Of a stretch of DNA of 64,000 nucleotides, positions 49,909 to 60,168 are shown in pieces. The DNA is from Promethearchaeia archaeon (GTDB taxonomy: Archaea > Asgardarchaeota > Lokiarchaeia > Sigyniarchaeales > SOKP01): positions 124,001-188,000 of the forward strand of contig JAHQWK010000008.1 of NCBI GenBank assembly GCA_029856145.1. Reading direction: 5' to 3'. The translations under genes were made by a program, and so were the position numbers. A model generated the notes under the pieces. It was not told the DNA's origin and did not search any database. It saw nothing but the letters and a program-made list of their open reading frames with translations. How positions within the stretch are numbered: the first letter of the stretch is position 1; the number at the start of each line of letters is the position of its first letter.

Positions 49909-50880
49909 TTAATCTCTTAACCTCCTTCCGGTTAAATTTAGAAATACATCCTCAAGTGAGTTTTGCCTAAACTTCAAATTTTCAACCTCATCAATGTTGT
50001 CAATAAGCCCTTGTTTTAAGAGTTTCACAAGGTTTTTTAACCCACCTTGGAAAGAAATTAATAGAGTTTTTCTTTCTTTCCTGTGAATTTCACTCGAATT
50101 TACAACAAACGGTATATCTTGTATATTTCTTTTCACTAAATCAAGGTCTTCTTGTTCAATGAAGGAGACTTCTAATGCATTATCGCTCCCATGCTTCTCT
50201 TTTAATTCAGTAGGAGTTCCTAAAGCAATTATTTTGCCATGGTCTATTATTGCGACACGATCACTCAAAGAATCAGCCTCTACCATATCATGGGTCATAA
50301 GAATGATTGTAATATTTTTATTTTTCAAATCTCGAATAAAATCCCATACAAGACGCCTTGCTTGTGGATCAAGACCTGCGGTAGGTTCATCAAGAAATAA
50401 AATCTCTGGTTCAAATACCAAAGACATTGCGAGATTTAAACGTCGTTGCATACCCCCTGAGAAACGTTTAGACCAGTCATTTCTTCCCGCTATGCCAAAA
50501 TCTTCCAGCAATTTTTTAGCTTTCTCTTTCGCTTTTTCACGAGGTATTCCATGCATAGCTGCGACAAATTCTACATTTTCTTCAGCCCTTAGAACTTCAT
50601 AAATTGTTATAACTTGGGGACACACACCAATTTTTTTAACAATTTCATTTTTTCCAGTTAAAATACTATATCCATTGATATTAGCATCACCATCGGTAGG
50701 AGTTAAAACAGTGGTTAACATGCGCACTAATGTAGTTTTTCCAGCACCATTAGGACCAAGGATACTAAATAATTCTCCTCTTTTAATTTTCAAGGACACA
50801 CCATCTACTGCTTTAACTTCTTTAAAGTGCTTTTTAAGATCTTTAATTTCAATAATGACAGAATTATTAACCATGCTCAT
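49909..50880 (-). CDS. ABC transporter ATP-binding protein (DrrA-like)
   Basis: GPNGAGKTTLVRML, FSGGMQRRLNLAMSL, ILFLDEPTAGLDPQARR. Confidence 0.96.
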   Translation of the reverse strand: MSMVNNSVIIEIKDLKKHFKEVKAVDGVSLKIKRGELFSILGPNGAGKTTLVRMLTTVLTPTDGDANINGYSILTGKNEIVKKIGVCPQVITIYEVLRAEENVEFVAAMHGIPREKAKEKAKKLLEDFGIAGRNDWSKRFSGGMQRRLNLAMSLVFEPEILFLDEPTAGLDPQARRLVWDFIRDLKNKNITIILMTHDMVEADSLSDRVAIIDHGKIIALGTPTELKEKHGSDNALEVSFIEQEDLDLVKRNIQDIPFVVNSSEIHRKERKTLLISFQGGLKNLVKLLKQGLIDNIDEVENLKFRQNSLEDVFLNLTGRRLRD

Positions 50881-51166
50881 AATTTCAAAATCACATTTAT
50901 TTTTTTTTTATTTTCATCATAACTAACTCATTGATCTAAAAAAATAATTTAAAAAAATGGGAGTCCAAATTTTGACGAATTTCAACAATATGTAAAACAT
51001 TTTCTTTAATTGATAAGTATCAATCTTTTAATTTTAATACCTTCGTGGAAAGAGTTTTAGTAAAGAGTTTTTTACTATTTTTAAATGTGACGAAATTAAT
51101 TGGTTTTTCAATTCAGTGAGATTTTTCATCTCAACTAGTAATTTAATTGAAAATAAATTATAATTT

Positions 51167-51658
51167 TCAATATTTTTTTCTTAGAGTCCAAACTATTATA
51201 GAATTTATGGTAAAAATTATTGTAATCACAATATTTATAAACATAATTGTCCAATAACCAAGATCCGCAATCAATATTAAAGGAATAATTGTCGATGCGC
51301 TTATCCAGCAAATTACTGTAACACAATAAGCATAAAGGAACTTTCTCTTATAGCGCGAAATCCTAACTGACTGATCAGTTTTACTCAATAAATTAAACGC
51401 AGCATCTCCGATCTCAGAAAGTTCATACTTATTTTCTTTTTGTATTAATAATGGTTGTAAGCTTTTTATATGATAAGAAAGAGTTGGACTATCAATAAAT
51501 TCTAAACTATTTTTAATTTCTGTAAAAGATAAAGGGCTTTCTCCTAAAGATTTGATGATATCTCTCCTTACTTGATGGTTTAATGATTTAAAAATTTCCT
51601 CTTCATCGATAACAGATTTCTTCTTCTTTTTTTCATCTAATCCTACATTCATTACCAT
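51167..51658 (-). CDS. Membrane-anchored winged-helix regulator (ArsR-like HTH plus two TM)
   Basis: IFKSLNHQVRRDIIKSLGESPLSFTEIKNSLEFIDSPTLSYHIKSL followed by two hydrophobic helices. Confidence 0.85.
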   Translation of the reverse strand: MVMNVGLDEKKKKKSVIDEEEIFKSLNHQVRRDIIKSLGESPLSFTEIKNSLEFIDSPTLSYHIKSLQPLLIQKENKYELSEIGDAAFNLLSKTDQSVRISRYKRKFLYAYCVTVICWISASTIIPLILIADLGYWTIMFINIVITIIFTINSIIVWTLRKKY

Positions 51659-51849
51659 ATTATAACCAAATCATTTTTTTTTTATCAATAAATAAGGTTT
51701 ATTCTGTTTAAAATATACGTTTGTACTAGATAAGTGATAATGATAATTTATGGGCTTCTTCTCATTACTGTAGCCATCCAATAATATTTTATATAACTAG
51801 TTCTATTATTCTAATTACTTAAATTCATTATATAAAACCTATTAAAAAG

Positions 51850-53340
51850 ATGACAAATAAAATGGAAAGAAACTTAGAAATGGATTTAGCTAAAATTCTC
51901 AAAAAAGAGAGCTTTCAAGGTAAAATGATAAGCTACATGTCTAAAGTGGGCAAGCTCTTACTTTTTATATTACCATTAGTCTTGTTAATAGTTACACTTC
52001 TTGCTTTTTTTTTTACTCAAGCACTTGATTTCACATTAAAAATCATTTACTTAATAATTTTATTCATATACACATTTAATTCCTGTATGTTATTATTAGG
52101 TGCTAGTTCTACTGAAAGTTCTCTTAAAATGAGATTAAAATTTGAACGAAAACGAGGGAGACCAATAGATAGTCTTGATGGGTTTGACTTACTTTCAAGC
52201 AGTGTCAAAAGAGTTACAAATTTATTAAAAATTATCTCACTTATTTGTTTTACCGCAATTGTATTATTTGCGATTATGTTAGCTCTGGATCTTCTTGACA
52301 TTGGATTTGCCGCTGCGGGTTTCGCATTAATTGGTTTAGGATTATCTATATTAATCCGTAGTTTAAACCTCAACATTCATGATGTAAATGGTCTTCAAGA
52401 TTTCTATAAACCAACTACACACCAGATATTTTTAGATAATTTTTTCGCAGAAATTTTCTCAAACCACTTAGATCCAGTCACATTCCTTAAATGGGATGAG
52501 TATTTAGCAGAATTAAACAAAATCTTAACTCCTAATTTCATTCAAAAAATAAAAGAAGCCGAACCGGATGAGTTGCCTATTACTTTTGCTATGGAAAAGC
52601 TATTATTTCTCTATTACCTGAAATTTCAAGAAGTTTTATCACAAGATCAATTAATTCAAGAATTAAAAGAAATTATTGATGTAGATTCAGATTATTTTAA
52701 TGTTGAAAAAGGTGTATACATGGAAGGTGCTTGGTATTTCTCTATGAAAGACATATATAAATTATTTAATTATATTAAAAAATTCAATCCTGGCTTTTTC
52801 AACATAATAGATAGACTACAATTAGAAATAGCAGATAATATTGAACGTATATCAAAAGACCCAATATATTTAGACTCTACAGCTCAAGAAGTTATATATC
52901 TTAATTCAGAATTGAATATTTTTTGTTTCCTATATAACAACGCTCCAGAAGATAAAAAATATATTATAAAAGTAAATGCTCCTGGATTTGAACCTAATAA
53001 ATTAAAACTTGACATACAAGTAGAAGGGCGAGGTAATTTTTTAATTCCTAGTGAACCAATTCCCTTGATCTCATCCGAAGGGAGAGATATTGCAGGAGTA
53101 TTATCGACAATGTTAGAGAATGGAGATACTACATGGTTAACATTAGAACCTCGAGAAACTGGAGAACAGACTATCCAAATTTTCTTACTCTCTGAAGATG
53201 GTACAATTATTGAGGGAAAGACGCGTGTAGTCAAAGTAACAAAAAATATTAAAGATTATCTTAAAAAGTTAAGCTCTATTGGAAGTCTCCTTGGAGGATT
53301 GGCGATACCCATTGCGAAAATTTTACCCTCACTATTATAA
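51850..53340 (+). CDS. Hypothetical multi-pass membrane protein with C-terminal beta-rich domain
   Basis: Four hydrophobic segments in the first about 200 aa. Confidence 0.7.
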   Translation: MTNKMERNLEMDLAKILKKESFQGKMISYMSKVGKLLLFILPLVLLIVTLLAFFFTQALDFTLKIIYLIILFIYTFNSCMLLLGASSTESSLKMRLKFERKRGRPIDSLDGFDLLSSSVKRVTNLLKIISLICFTAIVLFAIMLALDLLDIGFAAAGFALIGLGLSILIRSLNLNIHDVNGLQDFYKPTTHQIFLDNFFAEIFSNHLDPVTFLKWDEYLAELNKILTPNFIQKIKEAEPDELPITFAMEKLLFLYYLKFQEVLSQDQLIQELKEIIDVDSDYFNVEKGVYMEGAWYFSMKDIYKLFNYIKKFNPGFFNIIDRLQLEIADNIERISKDPIYLDSTAQEVIYLNSELNIFCFLYNNAPEDKKYIIKVNAPGFEPNKLKLDIQVEGRGNFLIPSEPIPLISSEGRDIAGVLSTMLENGDTTWLTLEPRETGEQTIQIFLLSEDGTIIEGKTRVVKVTKNIKDYLKKLSSIGSLLGGLAIPIAKILPSLL

Positions 53341-53566
53341 ATAATAGTGTTTATTTTTTTTATTATTTCTAATTAAATATTTAAATTATATCATGCCTAA
53401 ATGAGAATGCTCAAGATCAAGATTTTGTCGCATAAGTTTAAATATAATTATTTGACTAGATATGTGTTTGAATTAAATACTAGGAAGGAATTGAATATAT
53501 CTTATAGCCTCTTTTCAATAATATAGTAGGCTTACCTTCTTTTAAAAAATAAATAGGTAGATACGA

Positions 53567-55636
53567 TTGGTTGAATCAGAACTTTATCAAACTGAAAAAT
53601 TGTTTAAGGTGCTTTTTGAGAATATAAATAGTGGAGTTGCAATATATGAAACAATTGATAATGGCGAAAATTTCATAGTTAGGGAAATGAATAAAGCAGG
53701 GTTGGTTATATGTGAGGTTACTAGAAAAAATCTTATTGGAAAGAATTTAAGTGATGTTTTTCCCAGTGTAGATGAATTCGGATTTATTGATGCTTTAAGA
53801 AGGGTTTGGAAATCAGGTAAACCCGAGCGTACTCCAACAGCTTTATATCAAGATGATAGAGTTTACGGGTGGACTGAAATGTATATATATAAGTTGCCTT
53901 CAGAAAAGATAGTTGCTATTTTTGAATCACAGACAAAACTAATTGAAGTTGAACAAAATTTCAAGAAGAAAGTAGAATTTGAAAAGACTCTCTCTACTAT
54001 CTCAACCCGATTTGTTAATCCTGATAATATTGATGAAGCTATAAATTCTTCTCTAAAAGATATCGGAATCCTAAGTCAAGCTAGTAGGAGTTATATTTTT
54101 ATATTTAGCGACGATAAAGTCACTATGAGTAATACTCATGAATGGGTTAATAAGGGAGTTAGTTCACAATTAGCTCAACTCCAAGATCTTCCAATAGAAT
54201 TTTTTTCTTGGTCAATAAATAAAATCAAAAAAGGAGAGGATCTCAATATTGAAAATGTCGAGGAACTCCCTCCCGAAGCGTCATCTGAAAAAGAAGAGTT
54301 CTTAAGGGAGAATATAAAATCTCTTATTATTCTACCAATAGAGATAGGGGAGAAAATATCTGGATTTATTGGTTTTGATAATGTGAAAGCTCAAGAGAAA
54401 TGGAATAAAGATGATTTAAACCTTCTAAAGATAACTTCTGACATTATAGGAAACGCTCTAAAGCGTAAGAAAACAGAACGAGAATTAGAAAAATTAAATG
54501 AAGAGTTAAAAAATATTGTTAATATAAGGAATAAAGAATTACTAAAATCTGAAAATGAAAAATCTGTTATCTTAGAAAGCATTTCGGAACATATTGTTTT
54601 TCAAACCTTAGATAATACAATTCTTTGGGTTAATAAAGCGGCTGCCGATTCTGTAAATTCAACACCAGAACAATTAATTGGACGTAAATGTTATCAAATT
54701 TGGAATAAATGTGAAGAACCATGTGAAGGGTGTCCTATAGTAAAATCTTTAAAATCAAATCAGCCAGAGACTAGTGAAATGCATACTCCCGATGATAGAT
54801 TTTGGATTGTAGCAGGTTATCCAGTCCGGGATAAATATAATAACATTACTGCAGTTGTTGAGGTTACACGAGAAATTACAAGGGAAAAAATTGCTGAGCA
54901 AAAATTAATTGAATCAGAAGAAAAATTTCGTAAAGCTTATTATCAAGCGAATCTCTATAGAGACATTTTTGCTCATGATATTAATAATATCCTTCAAAAT
55001 ATTAGTTCCTCAGTTGAGCTTAGCTCTATTTACCTCAATAATCCTGAAAAATTACACACAATAAAGGAATTATTTGAAATTGTAGATGAACAAGTTAATC
55101 GAGCAAAAAAACTAATTTCAAACATTAGAAAAATAACTGAAATCGACGAATCGGAAATATTTTTAGAAAAAATAGATGTTAATCGAGTACTAAACAATGC
55201 AATTGAATTTTTAGAATCTAGTTTTCAAACAAGAAATATCAATATTCAATTTAGTACGCCTACCAAAAGAAATTATGTCTATGCGAACACTCTCTTATTA
55301 GATGTGTTTGAAAATATTTTAATAAATACTGTCAGACATAATAATAAATCCAAAATTGAGATCATTATTGATATTAGTAAAGAGCAAAAGGAAGATAAAA
55401 ACTACGTTAAGATGGAATTTAAAGATAATGGAGTAGGTATTTCTGATTATCGTAAGAAAAGCATATTTGAAAGAGGAACGCAAAAATCTCGAAAAAGTAA
55501 AGGAATGGGGCTTGGATTATCTCTTGTGAAAAAGATAATAGATATTTATCATGGTGATATCTGGGTTGAAGATAGGGTTAAAGGTGATTACAAACAAGGA
55601 AGTAATTTTGTAGTCTTAATTCCATTTGATTCTTAA
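53567..55636 (+). CDS. Soluble PAS-GAF-PAS sensor histidine kinase
   Basis: PAS-like N-term, GAF-like middle, H-box DIFAHDINNILQNI, ATPase motifs DNGVGIS and KGMGLGLSLVKKI. Confidence 0.92.
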   Translation: MVESELYQTEKLFKVLFENINSGVAIYETIDNGENFIVREMNKAGLVICEVTRKNLIGKNLSDVFPSVDEFGFIDALRRVWKSGKPERTPTALYQDDRVYGWTEMYIYKLPSEKIVAIFESQTKLIEVEQNFKKKVEFEKTLSTISTRFVNPDNIDEAINSSLKDIGILSQASRSYIFIFSDDKVTMSNTHEWVNKGVSSQLAQLQDLPIEFFSWSINKIKKGEDLNIENVEELPPEASSEKEEFLRENIKSLIILPIEIGEKISGFIGFDNVKAQEKWNKDDLNLLKITSDIIGNALKRKKTERELEKLNEELKNIVNIRNKELLKSENEKSVILESISEHIVFQTLDNTILWVNKAAADSVNSTPEQLIGRKCYQIWNKCEEPCEGCPIVKSLKSNQPETSEMHTPDDRFWIVAGYPVRDKYNNITAVVEVTREITREKIAEQKLIESEEKFRKAYYQANLYRDIFAHDINNILQNISSSVELSSIYLNNPEKLHTIKELFEIVDEQVNRAKKLISNIRKITEIDESEIFLEKIDVNRVLNNAIEFLESSFQTRNINIQFSTPTKRNYVYANTLLLDVFENILINTVRHNNKSKIEIIIDISKEQKEDKNYVKMEFKDNGVGISDYRKKSIFERGTQKSRKSKGMGLGLSLVKKIIDIYHGDIWVEDRVKGDYKQGSNFVVLIPFDS

Positions 55637-55764
55637 TTTTCATACAAAATCCCTTCTTATGATCTTATTAAAATTTAGGGAAATCTAAATAGTTCCATTT
55701 TTTCAAAACCATCCTTTAAAATATTACTATAAACTTTAAAAGCAATATTGATAAAAATGAAATT

Positions 55765-57288
55765 ATGGAAACATATGACTTAGTCGTTATTGGAAGTGGA
55801 GTAGGATTAAATGTTTTAAATGCTGGACTTCAAATAGGAATGAAATGTGCTCTTGTAGAAAATACTAAAATGGGAGGCACATGTTTAACGCGAGGGTGCA
55901 TTCCTTCAAAAGTATTGGTCCATCCCGCTGATTTAATCCGAGAATCTCAGCATGCGAAAAAAGTCGGAATTGAGTTCAATATAGAAAATATCGATTGGGA
56001 TTTAATAACAGAAAGGATGTGGTCCCAAATCGATGAAAGTAAGATGATTGATCAAGGACTTTCTACTGTACCTAATTTGAAACTATTCAAGGGAATTGGC
56101 GAATTTATTGGAGAATATGAAATGAAAGTTAGAGATACTAAAAATGGTAAAGAGCTTGGACATTTTAAAGGTGAGCGATTTGTAATTGCATCAGGAGCAA
56201 GATCATTCATACCTCCAATACAAGGAATAAAAGGACTGGACTGCGTTACTAATGAAAACTTCTTTGGAGATAGATTTCCAAAAAAACCATGGAAGAGTCT
56301 TATAATAATTGGTGGTGGGGTAATTGCAGCTGAATTTGCCCATATTTTCTCAGCAATGGGTACTGAAGTAACTATTGTGGAGATGCTTCCGCGCTTAGTT
56401 GTAACAGAAGAACCTGAGATTAGCCAATTATTAGAAAAAAGTTTCAGTAAGTATATGAAAGTTTTGTTAAATGAAAAGGCAGTTAAAGCATATTTGAAGC
56501 AAAAGCAAAAAGCAGTTTTGATTAAAAATATGCAAACTGGTGAAGAGAAGGAAATAATGGCAGAAGAAATTCTCATAGCTGCAGGACGACGTTCGAATTC
56601 AGATATACTAAAGGTTGAAAATACTGGAGTTGAAACAGATGAGAGGGGTTGGATAAAAACTAACCTATACTTAGAAACCAATAAAAAGAATATTTGGTGT
56701 ATAGGTGACGCCAACGGTCTTTATCAATTTAGGCATAAGGCAAATTATGAAGCAGAAATTTGTACAAATAATATATTTAGCCCAGAAGATCAAAAAAGAT
56801 CTGTAGAATATTCTGCAGTTCCTTGGGCGATCTTTACATATCCACAAATAGGGCATGTTGGAATGACTCAAGCAGAAGCTATTGAAAAAGGTTATGAGAT
56901 TTATGTGGCTATCAAAAATTATTCAACTGTAGCAAAAGGATTTGCAATGGGTTTTGAGAATGGTCAAGAAGATGATGGTTTTGTAAAATTAATTATCGAT
57001 AAATCTTATAAAATGTTAGGAGCACATGTCATCGGTCCTCATGCAGCTCTTTTAGTACAACCATTCGTATATTTGATGAATTCAGGATTTACTTGTACAT
57101 TACCAGAATATAGGGATAAAAAAGACTTAACTAAATTAGAAAGAGCTTGTCCAGAAGCTGGTTCATTTATGCCTATTTATCATTCAATGGTTATTCACCC
57201 TTCCCTTAATGAAGTTACAGGTTGGGCAATTGGTAATTTAAAACCTGTGAATATTAAAATGGAACCTCATGAACATCATCATAGTTGA
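55765..57288 (+). CDS. Pyridine nucleotide-disulfide oxidoreductase (dihydrolipoamide dehydrogenase/mycothione reductase-like)
   Basis: MGGTCLTRGCIPSKVL redox motif; IIGGGVIAAEFAHIFSAMGTEVTIVE; IGDANG; C-terminal His-rich tail. Confidence 0.93.
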   Translation: METYDLVVIGSGVGLNVLNAGLQIGMKCALVENTKMGGTCLTRGCIPSKVLVHPADLIRESQHAKKVGIEFNIENIDWDLITERMWSQIDESKMIDQGLSTVPNLKLFKGIGEFIGEYEMKVRDTKNGKELGHFKGERFVIASGARSFIPPIQGIKGLDCVTNENFFGDRFPKKPWKSLIIIGGGVIAAEFAHIFSAMGTEVTIVEMLPRLVVTEEPEISQLLEKSFSKYMKVLLNEKAVKAYLKQKQKAVLIKNMQTGEEKEIMAEEILIAAGRRSNSDILKVENTGVETDERGWIKTNLYLETNKKNIWCIGDANGLYQFRHKANYEAEICTNNIFSPEDQKRSVEYSAVPWAIFTYPQIGHVGMTQAEAIEKGYEIYVAIKNYSTVAKGFAMGFENGQEDDGFVKLIIDKSYKMLGAHVIGPHAALLVQPFVYLMNSGFTCTLPEYRDKKDLTKLERACPEAGSFMPIYHSMVIHPSLNEVTGWAIGNLKPVNIKMEPHEHHHS

Positions 57289-57406
57289 TTTCATCCATTA
57301 GAATTTTTTTTCTTGTCCTTTATTATTATTTTTTAAACTTTTGCTAAAACTTAGATATAGATACAACCATCAACTATTTAGATTCTTAATCCAATATTAA
57401 AATTAG

Positions 57407-59362
57407 ATGGTATTAAAAAACATTAATTCTAAAAGAGATAATAGAATTGGACAGATTTTTACTCCAAGTTATATTGCCGAATTTATGGTTAATAATATCA
57501 TCAAGTTTATCGGAAATGAGAAAAAAAAACCTCAGACATTAAAAATTTTAGAGCCCTCAGTAGGAGAAGGGATTTTTTTGAAATTTCTCTTAAAAAATAA
57601 TTTCATTGATATAACTGCATATGAAATGGATAATGGTTTAAGAGAAAATCTTTTGAATTCTTATCCTAATGTAAATTTCAGATTTGAAAATTTCCTAGGC
57701 TCAGATTCAAACGAAAAATTTGATCTAATTATCGGAAATCCCCCATATTTAGGGCAAAATTATAACGCAGGAATTTTTCAAGACTATAGCAAGAATTATC
57801 CATTTTGTGCTAAATATTTTGTAGGAAATATGGATTTATTTTACTTTTTCATTCACTTGGGAATAGAAAAGTTAAACCCCGGAGGTATTTTGACATATAT
57901 TACAACAAACTACTGGATTACAAAATCTAAAAAAACAGGAATAAAATTTTTAAAGCCACATTTGATAGAAAAGTGTTACTTCACACAATATTTAGATTTA
58001 TCGCATCTGAAGCTATTTAAGGGAGCGAAAGGTCAGCACAATTGTATTTTTGTTTTACAGAAAAAAACTGAACAAGAAAAAATTCAAAAGATAAATAAAA
58101 ATATTGAAATAATTCAGTTATTTGGAAACAAACGATTTAATCAAAAAGATATCTCATTTAATAAAAGAATTTTCAAAGATCTAACGTATAAAATGGATTC
58201 AGACCATGTGAAGAGGTATACATCTGCATTAACTAATAATGATTTAAGAAAAGATGAAAGTTGGAACCTTCTTTATCCAAAGGAAATAAAATTAATTGTA
58301 GATGAAATTGAAAACTATTGTAGAGTTAACGGAAAAGTTTCATTATTAAAAGATTATTTCGTAATCCGTAATGGGTTAATTCTAATAAAAGATTCAATTT
58401 TTATTGTGAATGAGGGAAAAGATTTAATTATTAAGAATAATGATTTTTTTATCCGCATTAATGAGGACTTCCTAAAACTCAATGAACTTGAAAAAACTCG
58501 GCTTAAAAAAATATACAAGAGTAAATCGATTAGGTCATACGGATACGATCAGAACGAATATATAGGATATGCAATTTATTTTAAAAAGACTGAGTTTAAA
58601 GCACAAGCTAATCATAAGCGGAATCAATTACTTAAAAGGAAATATCCTAATCTATCAAAATACATACAACAATATGAAAATCAACTACGAGAAATCTTAA
58701 TAAACGCTAAAGAAAATCCAGAAGACTTTTATTATCCAAGAAGAGGTTCTTTTATCCGTCAAACTGAAGGAAATAATAAAGACTTACTAATTGATCTTGA
58801 ATCTTCATATGATAATGCTGAGAAAATCTTCTTTAAATTTATATCAAAAGAAAATATTTTTGGATATTCGAATACCTCATACTATGCTACATCTGATACA
58901 TATTTCTTTTGGTCAAAATTTCCAGGTGGTAAAATCGATTATATGTTTATTCTTGCTTACTTAAATTCCAAACTTGTTCATTTCTTGTTTAAAGCTAAAA
59001 ATATATCAATAAAAAGAAGTAAAACTAAACTTGAACAAGGATTACCGATACCCAATCTAAATAATTTCAAAAATAAAGAGAAGAAAGCTATTTTAGGATT
59101 AATAAAAATACTTTCTACTTATTTAGTTAAAACCTCTAACAACCTTTTTAACAAAAATACAGAAAGCTTTATTGACAAGATACTTAAATCAAATAATTAT
59201 ACCTCCACCAAATATACTGGATTGAACGAAATTATTATTAGATCAATAGAAAAAAAAGATAGGGAAAGCATAAAAAATGTATTAAACCAACTATTTTTTC
59301 AGCTATTTAACTTAGATGAAGATGTGATGAATAATTTATTAATAGAATATTATGATCTTTAG
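57407..59362 (+). CDS. N6-adenine DNA methyltransferase with TaqI/Eco57I-like specificity region
   Basis: GQIFTPSYIAEFMV, ILEPSVGEGIFL, DLIIGNPPYLGQN (NPPY), then a long specificity-like C-terminus. Confidence 0.88.
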   Translation: MVLKNINSKRDNRIGQIFTPSYIAEFMVNNIIKFIGNEKKKPQTLKILEPSVGEGIFLKFLLKNNFIDITAYEMDNGLRENLLNSYPNVNFRFENFLGSDSNEKFDLIIGNPPYLGQNYNAGIFQDYSKNYPFCAKYFVGNMDLFYFFIHLGIEKLNPGGILTYITTNYWITKSKKTGIKFLKPHLIEKCYFTQYLDLSHLKLFKGAKGQHNCIFVLQKKTEQEKIQKINKNIEIIQLFGNKRFNQKDISFNKRIFKDLTYKMDSDHVKRYTSALTNNDLRKDESWNLLYPKEIKLIVDEIENYCRVNGKVSLLKDYFVIRNGLILIKDSIFIVNEGKDLIIKNNDFFIRINEDFLKLNELEKTRLKKIYKSKSIRSYGYDQNEYIGYAIYFKKTEFKAQANHKRNQLLKRKYPNLSKYIQQYENQLREILINAKENPEDFYYPRRGSFIRQTEGNNKDLLIDLESSYDNAEKIFFKFISKENIFGYSNTSYYATSDTYFFWSKFPGGKIDYMFILAYLNSKLVHFLFKAKNISIKRSKTKLEQGLPIPNLNNFKNKEKKAILGLIKILSTYLVKTSNNLFNKNTESFIDKILKSNNYTSTKYTGLNEIIIRSIEKKDRESIKNVLNQLFFQLFNLDEDVMNNLLIEYYDL

Positions 59363-59457
59363 TTAAACTAATATCTCATTCTTTTCTTCCTTATTTTTCA
59401 GAATCGATAGGTTTTTATAGATCAAATTTAATATTTAATTGACAACAAAAGATTGAC

Positions 59458-60093
59458 ATGATCCAAAATTTGGTGAAAAGTATGCGGGATGAATTTGATG
59501 ATATTATTGATAGAATTAAGAAATATTTTAGTTTAGATTCTGATATATTTGATGTGGATTTTTTATTTATTCCAGAATCGGAAAAAAACTTAAATTTAAA
59601 ACCCCAAAATAATAAATCAAAGGGATTTAAGATATCATATCATTTTGAAACAGGTATGAAAAATCCTGAGTTTAAGATTGAAGGAAATATTGATGATAAA
59701 AAAATTCGAGATCTAATAAAGAATGTAGATCTATCAAAATATCCAACTTTAGAAAAACGATTTGAGACTAGATCTGTGGAAGAAATTGATGCAGATAAGC
59801 TTTCATTAGACTTTACTAGACAAGAAGAGGATTTAACACTATTAGAGCCACTAACTGAGATTAATGATTATAAAGAGTATTCTGAAATTATCTTTGATAT
59901 TCCAGGGATGAATGAAGAAGATGTTATGATTAATATAAGTGAAAGAGGAACCGAGTTAATATTTAATGCCGAGAATAATATACGAATGTATAAGAAAACT
60001 GTTTATTTACCTTTCAAAACTTCCGTTGACAATTTTGAAATGGAAGTAAAAAATGGACTAGCAATAATTACAGTAAAGAAATTGAATAAATAG
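59458..60093 (+). CDS. Hsp20/alpha-crystallin-like protein
   Basis: C-terminal YSEIIFDIPGMNEEDVMINISERGTELIFNAENNIRMYKKTVYLPFKTSVDNFEMEVKNGLAIITVKK. Confidence 0.8.
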   Translation: MIQNLVKSMRDEFDDIIDRIKKYFSLDSDIFDVDFLFIPESEKNLNLKPQNNKSKGFKISYHFETGMKNPEFKIEGNIDDKKIRDLIKNVDLSKYPTLEKRFETRSVEEIDADKLSLDFTRQEEDLTLLEPLTEINDYKEYSEIIFDIPGMNEEDVMINISERGTELIFNAENNIRMYKKTVYLPFKTSVDNFEMEVKNGLAIITVKKLNK

Positions 60094-60168
60094 GAATTAA
60101 TATTTATTTAAATTATAATAATTTGTATCAATCCTTAAACAAAAATTAAAATTAAGTGATGAAAAAGA

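Noticed and set aside
50159-50926. + strand ORFs of 147 and 83 aa
   Set aside because: Antisense to the ABC ATPase, which has all canonical motifs.
51135-51326. 63-aa - strand ORF
   Set aside because: Overlaps the winged-helix/TM gene in another frame; low-complexity Tyr/Asn-rich translation.
56052-56871. 220-aa and 66-aa - strand ORFs
   Set aside because: Antisense to the complete disulfide oxidoreductase; composition is shadow-like.
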